DNA of 64,000 nt from assembly GCF_016765775.1 (NCBI RefSeq), contig NZ_JAESVN010000001.1, positions 310,001 to 374,000 of the forward strand, given 5' to 3'. The stretch comes from Szabonella alba (GTDB lineage: Bacteria; Pseudomonadota; Alphaproteobacteria; Rhodobacterales; Rhodobacteraceae). A model generated the notes under the pieces. That model worked only from the letters and a program-made list of their open reading frames with translations, ran no database searches and had not been told where the DNA came from. A program made the position numbers and the translations under genes. Shown here piece by piece: positions 17,707 to 25,968 of this stretch; position 1 is the stretch's first letter, and every line of letters starts with the position of its first letter.

Positions 17707-18876
17707 TCAGCTTTGCGCGGGCGCGGGGGGGCGCGCCCGGGCCGAGGCCAGCGTGTCGCGCAGTTCGGCCTCCATCTTCACCAGATCCTCTTCGGCGGCG
17801 GCGCGTTTGGCCTTGCCCTCTTCGGCGATCTGCAGACTGTCATTGATCGTGGCGATCAGGGTTGCATTGGCCTTCTTCACCGCCTCGATGTCAAAGACGC
17901 CGCGTTCCATTTCGGTGCGCACGACGCGGTTGGTTTCCCGCAGGTTTTCGGCATTGGCGGTCAGTAGATCATTGGTCAGATCATTGGCCGCCCGGATCGA
18001 TTCTGCCGCCTCACGCGAGCGCTGGATCGTCACCGCCTGCGCAAGCTGCGTTTCCCACAGCGGCACGGTGTTCACGAGGGTAGAGTTGATCTTGGTCACA
18101 AGGCTTTTGTCGTTTTCCTGCACCAGCCGGATCGAGGGCAGCGACTGCATGGTGACCTGACGGGTCAGTTTCAGGTCATGCACCCGGCGTTCCAGATCGT
18201 CGCGGGCGGACCGGATATCGCGCAATTCCTGCGCGGCCATGACCTGCTTTTCCTCGGGCGCGGCCTTCACCTCGGCCTCTTTGGCCGGGATCACGGTCGC
18301 GTCGATCTCTTTCAGCTTGGCCTCACCGGCGGCGATGTAGATCGCCAGTTCGTCATAGAAGGCCAGCGTCTTTTCATAGAGCAGATCCAGCGACTTGATG
18401 TCTTTCAGCAGCTTGTGCTCATGGCTCAGCAATTCCTCGGTGATCTTGTCGATCTGGCCTTGGACATTCTCGAACTTGGCGACGAAATTCGCAAAGGGGG
18501 CTGCGCGGCCAAGCAGCTTTTCCCACCAGCTGCGCTCACGCCGGACATCGAGTTCGGAAACCGAAAATCCCCGGATGGTTGACACCATGTTGCGCAGGCT
18601 GTCGCCCGCCGGGCCGACATCCTTGTTTTTCACATCCACCAGCATTTCCTGACTGATGACCTGCAGTTCGGATTGGGCGCGCGAGCCGAAGGAAATGATC
18701 GACTGCGTGCTGCCAAGGTCGATCTCGGCCATGCGGCGGCTGATTTCCTCGGCCTGCGGGGCAGGGGCTGCTTCCAGTGGCACGATCTCACGGCCCGGTT
18801 CGGGCAGGACGATGGCCGTGACCTTCTCGACCTCGGCAAGGGCGGTTTCGGCAGCTTTGCGGGTGGCGTCGGACAT
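17707..18876 (-). CDS. telA: TelA-family toxic anion resistance protein
   Basis: About 389 residues, mostly helical and soluble. The family-typical SWWEKLLGRAAPFANFVAKF, QIDKITEELLSHEHKLLKDI and LTRQVTMQSLPSIRLVQEND segments are present. TelA/KlaA proteins are linked to tellurite and cell-envelope-stress resistance, and almost always pair with XpaC, as here (54 bp downstream of xpaC). ATG 18876 is preceded by GAAGG; the alternative TTG at 18891 is less likely. Mechanism of the family is unresolved. Confidence 0.9.
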   Translation of the reverse strand: MSDATRKAAETALAEVEKVTAIVLPEPGREIVPLEAAPAPQAEEISRRMAEIDLGSTQSIISFGSRAQSELQVISQEMLVDVKNKDVGPAGDSLRNMVSTIRGFSVSELDVRRERSWWEKLLGRAAPFANFVAKFENVQGQIDKITEELLSHEHKLLKDIKSLDLLYEKTLAFYDELAIYIAAGEAKLKEIDATVIPAKEAEVKAAPEEKQVMAAQELRDIRSARDDLERRVHDLKLTRQVTMQSLPSIRLVQENDKSLVTKINSTLVNTVPLWETQLAQAVTIQRSREAAESIRAANDLTNDLLTANAENLRETNRVVRTEMERGVFDIEAVKKANATLIATINDSLQIAEEGKAKRAAAEEDLVKMEAELRDTLASARARPPAPAQS

Positions 18877-18930
18877 GGGACAAACCTTCAATGAAACGGC
18901 CGGGGCGCTGAAACGGCCCCGAGGCGCGGG

Positions 18931-19821
18931 TTAACGGTTTTCGAACTCGAGACGTTCCCGAAGAACCTCAATCTCGACATTCAGATCGGAATTGTTGTTG
19001 GACAGAAGATCGGTGGTGCGGCGGGCAAAGGTGGTTTCCAGATCGTCCAGCAGCGCCTCATACGCGGCGCGCTGCGCAGGGTTGCGGCCATCGGCGTAAA
19101 GATCGGCAAATTTCACCGTCGCGTCGCGCGCGCCCTCAAGATAGACGCCCAGATAGCGCCGTGCGGCGGTCAGGTCGCGCGGATCGCCCTCGACCGTGCG
19201 GAACAGGCCCCGGGCTGTGGTGATGAACCGCTCCACCCGCGCCTCCAATGCGCGGTCGCGGGCGCGCAGGATCGCGTCGCGCATCGCGGCCAGATGCTGT
19301 TCGGCCCCGTCCACGGCGCGGGCAACGCGGTCGGTCTGGAACTGGTCCACACCCTCGGCCCCCTTGTCCTTAAGGGGGTCGGCCCCAAAGGCCCCCAGAT
19401 GCAGCGCGGCACCGATCAGACCCAGAAGGCCCGCGATCACCACGCCCTGTCCGGCCATGACAACACCCAATCCCAGCCCCGCCCCGGTCAGGACCGAGGC
19501 GAAGATCTTGCGCGGAAAGGCCGGGCGGCGGGCGATGCGGCGCGATTCGTAGGCTTCCTCGGCCACAAGCCCCTCACGCGTCAGCCATGCGGCGGCCATC
19601 AGCAGGGCAAAGACCCCCAGACCAAGGATCAGATCACCCGGATCGCCGCGAAAGGCGCGGATCGCGAAGAGGAAAGGCATCAGAAACAGCAGGTTGGACC
19701 GGAACCCGACCCGCGTGGGCCGTTTGCCCCTGAACCCGCCTTGCGGGGGTGCGCTGCCCGGTGCCGCCGCCGGGGGGCGGGCGCTGTCGGAGCTGAATTT
19801 TCCGCCAAAACGCTGCGCCAT
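18931..19821 (-). CDS. xpaC: XpaC-like protein (5-bromo-4-chloroindolyl phosphate hydrolysis family)
   Basis: A 296-residue protein. The N-terminal 40 residues are disordered, followed by hydrophobic segments (NLLFLMPFLFAIRAF, LILGLGVFALLMAAAWLT, and a long Gly/Val/Leu stretch from VLTGAGLGLGVV). A C-terminal helical cytoplasmic domain (AEQHLAAMRDAILRARDRAL, LLDDLETTFARRTTDLL) follows. This fits XpaC, the usual partner of TelA. Its ATG overlaps the stop of a 27-codon upstream ORF by one base. The enzymatic name is historical; a membrane partner for TelA is the safer inference. Confidence 0.85.
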   Translation of the reverse strand: MAQRFGGKFSSDSARPPAAAPGSAPPQGGFRGKRPTRVGFRSNLLFLMPFLFAIRAFRGDPGDLILGLGVFALLMAAAWLTREGLVAEEAYESRRIARRPAFPRKIFASVLTGAGLGLGVVMAGQGVVIAGLLGLIGAALHLGAFGADPLKDKGAEGVDQFQTDRVARAVDGAEQHLAAMRDAILRARDRALEARVERFITTARGLFRTVEGDPRDLTAARRYLGVYLEGARDATVKFADLYADGRNPAQRAAYEALLDDLETTFARRTTDLLSNNNSDLNVEIEVLRERLEFENR

Positions 19822-19904
19822 CAGACCGCCCCCAGCCCAGCGACATAGACCGTCAGCGCCAGCAGCAGCAGGAAGGACAGGGTGGAAAGGCTTTTGCCGG
19901 ACAT
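19821..19904 (-). CDS. 27-residue single-pass membrane peptide
   Basis: The ORF starts MSGKSLSTLS, continues with one hydrophobic helix (FLLLLALTVYVAGLG) and stops after 27 residues. The TGA shares its A with the ATG of xpaC, so reinitiation from this ORF would control xpaC translation. AGGAT lies a few bases before the start. I recognise no family. The N-terminal short polar stretch followed by a helix fits small membrane proteins that bind larger partners. It could instead be only a leader for translational coupling. Confidence 0.6.
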   Translation of the reverse strand: MSGKSLSTLSFLLLLALTVYVAGLGAV

Positions 19905-20020
19905 GGGCGATCCTGGTGAACAGAGAAACCTTGCGACGCATGCGCCACAAGACGGACTATAGGCAGGCGGGATTGCCCGATAAAGGGTGTTCGCGGGGAA
20001 ATGGGTGCCTTTATTCCCCA

Positions 20021-21166
20021 CTATTCCCCACGGGGGCGGGGTTTTGCCGGCCCGGGGCCGCCGCTGGCGCGCGTCGGGCGGCCGCCGGTTGCGGGTTTTG
20101 CGCGGGGCAGGGCGGTTCCGCCGACCCGGGGTTTTGGACCTGCGGCCGGTTTCGTACTTGTCCCCGGTTTTTGCCCGGTGCCCGTTTTGGCTCCGGTGCC
20201 CGTCTTCGCCCCTGCGCCCGTCTTTGCCCTTGTGCCGGTTTCCGGTCTTGGGGCGCGGCCGCCGGGTTTGGCCGTGGCCTGTCCGGGGCGTTTGCGGGCG
20301 GGTTTTTCCGCCTCGTCAGGTTCGGACAGCCCAAGCTGATCGCGCAGCACACGGGGGCGGATCTCTTCGACATCGCCGGGCTTGAGCTCATTGAGCCGGA
20401 ACGGGCCATAGCTGACCCGGATCAGCCGGTTCACCGTCAGTTTGATTGCCGTCATGGCGCGGCGGATCTCGCGATTGCGCCCTTCGCGCAGGCCCACGGT
20501 CAACCACGCATTCGCGCCTTGAATCCTGTCCAGCGTCACGGTCATGGGCTGGAAATCCTCACCTTCCACCGTGATGCCCCGGCGCAGGGGTTCCAGATCG
20601 GCATCGGCCGGATTGCCCTTCACCCGCACCCGATACTTGCGCAGCCACCCGGTTGAGGGAAGTTCCAGACGGCGCTTGAGTTCGCCATCATTGGTCAACA
20701 GCAGCAGCCCCTCGGAATTAAGATCCAGCCGCCCGACCGACATCACACGCGGCAGATCCTCGGGCAGATGGTCGAAGATCGTCTCACGCCCCTTTTCGTC
20801 CGAGGCCGAGGTGACCAGACCCTCGGGTTTGTAGTAAAGCCAGAGCCGCGCGGGTTCGGGCGCGCCGACGGGTTTGCCATTCACGGTGATGCGGTCCTTG
20901 GGGCTGACATTCAGCGCGGGACTGTCGATCACGCGGCCATTCACCGCGACCTCCCCCAGCTGGATCATCCGTTCCGCCTCACGCCGCGATGCGACGCCTG
21001 CGCGGGACAGGACCTTGGCGATGCGTTCACCCTCCGCCGTCTTTGCGGCGATCTTTCCGGCCTCTTTCGCCACGGCTGGGGCCGGGCGGCGGATCACGCG
21101 GGTCGCGGGGCGCGACTGTATGCGCGCATCGCCATCGAAGGCGGGGGATTTCGGGGGTTTGGTCAT
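20021..21166 (-). CDS. rluB: RluB-type 23S rRNA pseudouridine synthase with long basic tail
   Basis: A 381-residue protein. An N-terminal S4 RNA-binding domain (RIAKVLSRAGVASRREAERM, about 48-67) precedes the synthase core. The catalytic Asp is in [17 protein letters not shown], and REGRNREIRRAM is the family motif. The last 100 residues are low-complexity (Lys/Thr/Gly/Pro/Ala) with repeated AKTGTG-like units. RluB isomerises a uridine near U2605 of 23S rRNA; the close relative RluE/RluF cannot be excluded. The 116 bp downstream, before the 27-aa ORF, carry no gene. Confidence 0.88.
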   Translation of the reverse strand: MTKPPKSPAFDGDARIQSRPATRVIRRPAPAVAKEAGKIAAKTAEGERIAKVLSRAGVASRREAERMIQLGEVAVNGRVIDSPALNVSPKDRITVNGKPVGAPEPARLWLYYKPEGLVTSASDEKGRETIFDHLPEDLPRVMSVGRLDLNSEGLLLLTNDGELKRRLELPSTGWLRKYRVRVKGNPADADLEPLRRGITVEGEDFQPMTVTLDRIQGANAWLTVGLREGRNREIRRAMTAIKLTVNRLIRVSYGPFRLNELKPGDVEEIRPRVLRDQLGLSEPDEAEKPARKRPGQATAKPGGRAPRPETGTRAKTGAGAKTGTGAKTGTGQKPGTSTKPAAGPKPRVGGTALPRAKPATGGRPTRASGGPGPAKPRPRGE

Positions 21167-21294
21167 TGCGGACCTCCTGTTGCGACGTCCTCGCGACGTG
21201 GCTGGGCGTTAGGGGCCCGTTGCCCCCGAGGCCTGGAGGATAGAGGCGGAAGGCTTGCGGTGCAAGATCGGTTGATGAAGTGGTCGGGGTGGGG

Positions 21295-21331
21295 CGGGCG
21301 GAGTAGGAAAATCATCGCTTTTCTCCGCCCG
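21295..21331. repeat. Inverted repeat CGGGCGGAG / CTCCGCCCG
   Basis: A 9-bp perfect stem at 21295-21303 and 21323-21331 with a 19-base loop containing GGAAAA and TTTTC, which can extend the pairing. It lies between rluB and the SDR gene, both minus strand. No T-run follows, so it is not a standard terminator. Confidence 0.5.
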
Positions 21332-21377
21332 CATCGCAACCTTTGCCCCGGGATCGGCAGTCAAGCGCAATCACAAA

Positions 21378-21436
21378 GGACAGCGCCTCCCCGGGCGGGG
21401 GCGAAGCACCCGCCATGGGGCGGGTGGGTGCTGTCC
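21378..21436. repeat. Nested hairpin (outer GGACAGC/GCTGTCC, inner CACCCGCC/GGCGGGTG)
   Basis: An outer 7-bp stem (21378-21384 with 21430-21436) encloses a perfect 8-bp inner stem (21407-21414 with 21419-21426, loop ATGG). It lies 89 bp past the stop of the SDR gene and upstream of rluB, both on the minus strand. The arrangement fits a structured RNA or a repeat element. The rest of 21167-21524 shows nothing coding. Confidence 0.5.
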
Positions 21437-21524
21437 GGCGGCCTTGGGGCCACCAGACGGCAGATGGATACCGTTTCGCATGGCCGGGGCGATGGCCCCG
21501 ACCAAGGAAAGTTCGAACCCAGCC

Positions 21525-22265
21525 TCAGCCGCGCCCGACGAAGGGCATATTGGTCGCCATGATCGTCAGCGTCTGGATATTGGTGTCCAGCGGCAGCCCG
21601 GCCATATGCCAGACCGCGCGGGCGACTTCCCTTGCATCCATCACCGGCTCAATCGCGTTGGTGCCATTGGCCTGCGGCACGCCTTTGGTCATCGCCACCG
21701 CCATATCGGTCAGTGCATTGCCGATGTCGATTTGGCCGCAGGCGATGTTGAAGGGCCGCCCGTCCAGACTGATCGTCTTGGTCAGGCCCGAAACCGCATG
21801 TTTCGACGCGGTATAGGGCACTGACCCCGGGCGCGGCGCATGGGCCGAGATGGAGCCGTTATTGATGATGCGCCCGCCCTTGGGATCCTGATTGCGCATC
21901 ACGCGGAAGGCCGCGCGGGCGCACAGGAACATGCCGGTGATGTTCACATCCGTCACCCGTTTCCAGTCGGCGACCTTGATCTCGTCGATCAGGGTCGCGG
22001 GCAGAACGGCACCGGCATTGTTGAAGATCGCGTCCAGATGGCCCCATTCGGCGGTGGCCTTGTCGAAGGTGGCATCGACCTGCCCCTCATCGGTCACGTC
22101 ACAGGGCAGGATCAGCGCCTCGGCATGGCCTGCCGCGGTTTCCTCCAGCGCATCGGCGCGGCGGCCGACAAGCCCGACCTTCCAGCCGTTTTCCAGAAAA
22201 TGCCGCGTCGTGGCGCGGCCGATGCCGGATCCGGCACCGGTGATGATGATGGTATTTGCAGACAT
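21525..22265 (-). CDS. SDR-family oxidoreductase
   Basis: A 246-residue classical short-chain dehydrogenase. It has the cofactor motif TGAGSGIG (residues 9-16), NNAGAV, catalytic Ser in NGSISAHA and Tyr/Lys in YTASKHAV. It oxidises or reduces a carbonyl with NAD(P). It follows the sugar-acid dehydratase gene at 81 bp on the same strand, so a sugar or sugar-acid substrate is plausible. A 9-bp GC-rich hairpin separates them. Substrate not determinable. Confidence 0.85.
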   Translation of the reverse strand: MSANTIIITGAGSGIGRATTRHFLENGWKVGLVGRRADALEETAAGHAEALILPCDVTDEGQVDATFDKATAEWGHLDAIFNNAGAVLPATLIDEIKVADWKRVTDVNITGMFLCARAAFRVMRNQDPKGGRIINNGSISAHAPRPGSVPYTASKHAVSGLTKTISLDGRPFNIACGQIDIGNALTDMAVAMTKGVPQANGTNAIEPVMDAREVARAVWHMAGLPLDTNIQTLTIMATNMPFVGRG

Positions 22266-22286
22266 GGGGACTCTCCTCCCGTCAGG

Positions 22287-22320
22287 GGCGCGGCCGATGC
22301 CGCAAGGCAAGGGCCGCGCC
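22287..22320 (-). repeat. Hairpin between dehydratase and SDR genes
   Basis: GGCGCGGCC (22287-22295) and GGCCGCGCC (22312-22320) form a 9-bp perfect stem with a 16-base loop, 27 bases past the dehydratase stop. There is no T-run. It may stabilise the upstream mRNA or attenuate transcription into the SDR gene. Confidence 0.55.
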
Positions 22321-22346
22321 GCAAGGGCACGGCCCTGAAAGCGGGG

Positions 22347-24128
22347 TCAGTGGTTGTCGCGCGGCAGGTCGCGGCAGACCTTGTGATAGGCGGTCGCAAG
22401 CTCGATACAGCCACCATCGGCCAGTTGCCCGACCGTCTTGCGATAGATCTCCTGCCAGGGGGTCTGGCTGCGGATATCGGGCGCGGTCCAGGCATCCTTG
22501 CGGGCCTGCCATTCGGCATCGTCGACAAGGGCGTTCAGCGTGCTGTCATTGAGGTTCAGACGCACCCGGTCCCCGGTTTTCAGATAGGCAAGCCCGCCGC
22601 CCACCACCGATTCCGGTGAGGCGTTGAGGATCGAGGGGCTTTCGGATGTGCCCGATTGCCTCCCGTCGCCCACCGTGGGCAGATGGTTGATGCCTGCCCG
22701 GATCAGCGCATCCGGTGGCTGCATGTTCACCACCTCGGCCGAACCGGGATAGCCCACGCAACCGACGCCGCGAATGAACAGGATGTCATTCTCGTTGATG
22801 TCGAGTTCCGGATCGTTGATGCGGTCGTGATAGTCCTCGGGGCCCTCAAACACGATGGCGCGCGCCTCATAGATGCCTTCCTTGCCGGGATCCGACAGGA
22901 AACGGGCGCGGAAATCGGCAGAGATCACCGAGGTTTTCATCAGGGCGGAGTCGAAGAGGTTGCCCGACAGCACAAGGAAGCCCGCATTCGGGCGCATCGG
23001 CTCGGCATAGGTCTTGATGACCTCGGTATCGCGGCTGGCCCAGCCCTGCAGGTTTTCGGCCATGGTCTTGCCGGTCACCGTCATCGCGCCGCCATGCAGA
23101 CGGCCCGCCGAGGCCAGTTCGCCCATCACCGCCGGAACGCCGCCCGCACGGTAGAAGGATTCGCCCAGATATTTGCCCGCAGGCTGCATGTTCACCAGAA
23201 GAGGCACCTCGAACCCGACCTTCTGCCAGTCGGTCACATGCAGATCGACACCCGCATGACGGGCGACCGCCTGAAGATGCGGCGGGGCATTGGTCGATCC
23301 GCCGATGGCAGAATTGACGATGATCGCGTTTTCAAACGCTTCCCGCGTCAGGATGTCCGAGGGTTTCAGATCCTCTTCCACCATGGCGACGATGCGGCGC
23401 CCGGTTTCATAGGCCATGTTCATCCGTTCGCGGAAGGGCGCGGGGATCGCGGAACAGGAGGTCAGGCTCATGCCAAGCGCCTCGGCCATGGCGTTCATCG
23501 TGCTGGCTGTGCCCATCGAGTTGCAATGGCCAAGGCTGGGGGCCGAGGCCGCGACGCGGGACATGAATTCCTCGACATCAATCTTGCCTTCCGACAGCAG
23601 GCGGCGGCTTTCCCAGACCACAGTGCCGGATCCGACAAGCCGCCCGTTCCACCAGCCATCCAGCATTGGCCCGCCATTCAGCGCGATGGCCGGAAGATCC
23701 GCCGTGGCGGCCCCCATCAGCATCGCAGGCGTGGTCTTGTCGCAGCCGGTGGTCAGCACCACCCCGTCGATCGGATAGCCGTGCAGCACCTCGACAAGGC
23801 TCAGATAGGCAAGGTTGCGGTCCAGCGCCGCCGTGGGGCGCTTGCCGGTTTCCTGAATCGGATGGACAGGAAATTCCATCGGAACCCCGCCCGCATCGCG
23901 GATGCCCGCCTTGATGCGGTCCATCAGGAAGACGTGGATCTTGTTGCAGGGCGAGATGTCGCTGCCGGTCTGGGCGATGCCGATGATCGGGCGCTCGCCC
24001 TGAAGTTCGCCGCGCGTGTATTCCTGATTCAGATAGCGCTCCATATAAAGCGCGGTCATGCCGGGGTTATTCGGGTTGTCGAACCATTCCTGGGAACGGT
24101 ATTTCCTGTTCGCACGCGTATCGGACAT
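22347..24128 (-). CDS. IlvD/Edd-family sugar-acid dehydratase (L-arabonate dehydratase-like)
   Basis: A 593-residue dehydratase with the Fe-S cysteine motifs SPCNKIHVF and [16 protein letters not shown] and the C-terminal [15 protein letters not shown]. The start [19 protein letters not shown] matches sugar-acid (arabonate/xylonate/gluconate-type) dehydratases rather than branched-chain IlvD. It removes water from an aldonic acid to give a 2-keto-3-deoxy acid. A UxuR/ExuR-like palindrome at 24183-24192 lies 55 bases upstream of the ATG, fitting sugar-acid-responsive control. The SDR gene downstream may act in the same pathway. Exact sugar is uncertain. Confidence 0.88.
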   Translation of the reverse strand: MSDTRANRKYRSQEWFDNPNNPGMTALYMERYLNQEYTRGELQGERPIIGIAQTGSDISPCNKIHVFLMDRIKAGIRDAGGVPMEFPVHPIQETGKRPTAALDRNLAYLSLVEVLHGYPIDGVVLTTGCDKTTPAMLMGAATADLPAIALNGGPMLDGWWNGRLVGSGTVVWESRRLLSEGKIDVEEFMSRVAASAPSLGHCNSMGTASTMNAMAEALGMSLTSCSAIPAPFRERMNMAYETGRRIVAMVEEDLKPSDILTREAFENAIIVNSAIGGSTNAPPHLQAVARHAGVDLHVTDWQKVGFEVPLLVNMQPAGKYLGESFYRAGGVPAVMGELASAGRLHGGAMTVTGKTMAENLQGWASRDTEVIKTYAEPMRPNAGFLVLSGNLFDSALMKTSVISADFRARFLSDPGKEGIYEARAIVFEGPEDYHDRINDPELDINENDILFIRGVGCVGYPGSAEVVNMQPPDALIRAGINHLPTVGDGRQSGTSESPSILNASPESVVGGGLAYLKTGDRVRLNLNDSTLNALVDDAEWQARKDAWTAPDIRSQTPWQEIYRKTVGQLADGGCIELATAYHKVCRDLPRDNH

Positions 24129-24182
24129 GTTTTGGCTTCCGGCTGTTGGATGGGGATTGCACTCTGCCCGTATATTGCGTTT

Positions 24183-24192
24183 TGGTATACCA
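24183..24192. promoter_or_regulatory. Palindrome TGGTATACCA, candidate GntR (UxuR/ExuR-like) operator
   Basis: The site reads GTTTTGGTATACCAGATC. The core equals the centre of the E. coli UxuR/ExuR operators as I recall them. It lies 55 bp before the dehydratase ATG and 108 bp before azlC. The identical core precedes the enolase-superfamily gene at 47831-47840. Confidence 0.65.
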
Positions 24193-24299
24193 GATCGCAA
24201 CAGAAAAACGGCAAAAGTGAAATTCATGTGCCCAGATTTGCCCCCGCTCCCGCCCGTCCTGCCATCCGGCAGGGTCCTGACAGGCAGGAGAAGCCATCG

Positions 24300-25019
24300 A
24301 TGAGCACCCGTCAGCGTCAGGTTTTCTGGCAGGGCTTCCGCGATTGCAGCCCTTTCATCGTCATCGTGATTCCCTTCTCGCTGCTGTTCGGCGTGGTGGC
24401 GCGGGATGCGGGGCTGGATGTGTTTCAGGTCGTGGCCATGTCGGCCATGGTCATTGCGGGCGCCTCACAGTTCACCGCGCTCAGCCTGCTGGCCGATCAG
24501 GCGCCGGTCTTTGTGGTGCTGCTGGCGTCTTTGGCGGTCAATCTGCGCATGGCGATGTATTCGGCGGCGCTGGTGCCGCATCTGGGGGCCGCGCCCATGC
24601 GGCTGCGGGTGTTGATGGCCTATGTCATGGTGGACCAGACCTATGCGGTCGCCTCGAACAAGTTCGAGGTGGAACCGCAGATGCCGCTGGCCGAAAAGAT
24701 CGCCTATTATTTCGGCTCGATCACCGTGGTCTGTATCCCGTGGTATCTGTGCACCTTTCTGGGCGCGGTGATCGGACAGGCGATTCCCCCCGCGCTGTCG
24801 GCCGATTTTGCGGTGCCGGTCTGCTTCATCGCGCTTTTCGCGCCGATGCTGCGCAGTGCGGCCCATATCATCGGGGCTTTCGTTTCGGTTCTGGCCTCGA
24901 TCCTGTTTCAGGCCGTGCCGTGGAATTTCGGCGTGATCCTTGCGGCGATGCTGGCGATTGCCGTGGCGGCACAGGTTGAATTCTGGCAGCGCCGCCGCGC
25001 GCAAAGGAAAGCATCATGA
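24300..25019 (+). CDS. azlC: AzlC-family branched-chain amino acid exporter, large subunit
   Basis: A 239-residue inner-membrane protein. The AzlC signature (MSAMVIAGASQFTALSLLA, LASLAVNLRMAMYSAALVPH) and several hydrophobic helices are present. It exports branched-chain amino acids together with AzlD, whose gene overlaps by 4 bp. GGAGAAGCC precedes the ATG. It is divergent from the dehydratase gene. Confidence 0.92.
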   Translation: MSTRQRQVFWQGFRDCSPFIVIVIPFSLLFGVVARDAGLDVFQVVAMSAMVIAGASQFTALSLLADQAPVFVVLLASLAVNLRMAMYSAALVPHLGAAPMRLRVLMAYVMVDQTYAVASNKFEVEPQMPLAEKIAYYFGSITVVCIPWYLCTFLGAVIGQAIPPALSADFAVPVCFIALFAPMLRSAAHIIGAFVSVLASILFQAVPWNFGVILAAMLAIAVAAQVEFWQRRRAQRKAS

Positions 25020-25339
25020 TCGACACGGGCACATTCTGGCTGGTCACGATCCTTCTGGGGGTTCTGACATGGCTGATCCGGTTTTCCTTTCTGGGCCTTC
25101 TGGGGGGGCGGGAATTGCCGGACTGGCTGCTGGTGCATCTGCGCTATGTCGGGGTGGGCGTGCTGCCCGCGATGGTGGTGCCGATGGTGCTCTGGCCCGC
25201 CGCGACCGGTGGCGCGGCTGATCCGATGCGGATTTTCGCGGCGGCGGCAGCCCTTTATGCAGGCTGGCGCTTTGGCGTGATCGCGGCGCTGGCGGCGGGG
25301 ATGATGACGCTCTGGCTGCTTCAGGCGCTGACGGGCTGA
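25016..25339 (+). CDS. azlD: AzlD-family small membrane subunit of the amino acid exporter
   Basis: A 107-residue protein with hydrophobic helices (FWLVTILLGVLTWLIRFSFL, RYVGVGVLPAMVVPMVLW, FGVIAALAAGMMTLWLLQAL), the standard AzlD size. It overlaps azlC by ATGA, so it is translationally coupled. Its 3' end overlaps the convergent PPTase gene by 19 bp. Confidence 0.92.
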   Translation: MIDTGTFWLVTILLGVLTWLIRFSFLGLLGGRELPDWLLVHLRYVGVGVLPAMVVPMVLWPAATGGAADPMRIFAAAAALYAGWRFGVIAALAAGMMTLWLLQALTG

Positions 25340-25968
25340 TCCGTGGCGACCAGCGCCGCGATATGCCCGGCGGCCCGGATGATCCGCCCCTCCAGCATCG
25401 AGCCTAGGGCGAAACCCGGCACGGCGGCCCGAAAACAGGCGGTGAAGCGGTCGTCGGACAGCGAGATTTCCAGCGTCTGAAAATCGAAAAGATGGCGGGT
25501 CCGGGGGTATTGCGCTTTATAGGCGGCTTCCTTGGCACAAAAGACGGCCATGGCATGCCGGGGGTCCGGGGTTCGCGCGGCCTCTTCGTCGCGCAGCACC
25601 ATCGGCCAGAGATCGCGGGCCAGATCCGCCTCGGGTTCCAGATCCAGCCCCAGCAGCAGGGGACGCGTCGTGACCACGGCAAGGCAGGCGGTGGCACTGT
25701 GGGAGATGGAGCCCACAATCCCCCCGGGCCAGAGCGGCGCACGGTCGCGGCCCATGGGAATCGCGGCAGAGGCAAGGCCCAGGGCCGCCATGGCCTGCCG
25801 TGCCGCCCGGCGACCGGCGGCGAATTCGCGCAGTCTTGTTTCGGTGGCGCTGATCGCCTCACCGGGCAGGAGGCCGCTGGCTTCCTGCCCCGGATCGGCG
25901 GCGGCCAGCGCACAGCCCGGCGGCAACAGCGCCGAGACCGCAGCCGCAAGGGCGGTAAGGTCAGGCAT
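25321..25968 (-). CDS. 4'-phosphopantetheinyl transferase, EntD/Sfp superfamily
   Basis: A 215-residue protein with GSISHSATACLAVV, the metal-binding GLDLEPE and the catalytic FCAKEAAYKAQYP. It transfers phosphopantetheine from CoA to the conserved Ser of carrier proteins. It is the last gene of the megasynthase operon; its ATG at 25968 overlaps the NRPS gene end by 8 bp. Its job here is almost certainly to activate the two carrier domains of the NRPS and PKS. The alternative longer reading frame runs inside the NRPS gene and is rejected. Confidence 0.92.
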   Translation of the reverse strand: MPDLTALAAAVSALLPPGCALAAADPGQEASGLLPGEAISATETRLREFAAGRRAARQAMAALGLASAAIPMGRDRAPLWPGGIVGSISHSATACLAVVTTRPLLLGLDLEPEADLARDLWPMVLRDEEAARTPDPRHAMAVFCAKEAAYKAQYPRTRHLFDFQTLEISLSDDRFTACFRAAVPGFALGSMLEGRIIRAAGHIAALVATDQPVSA

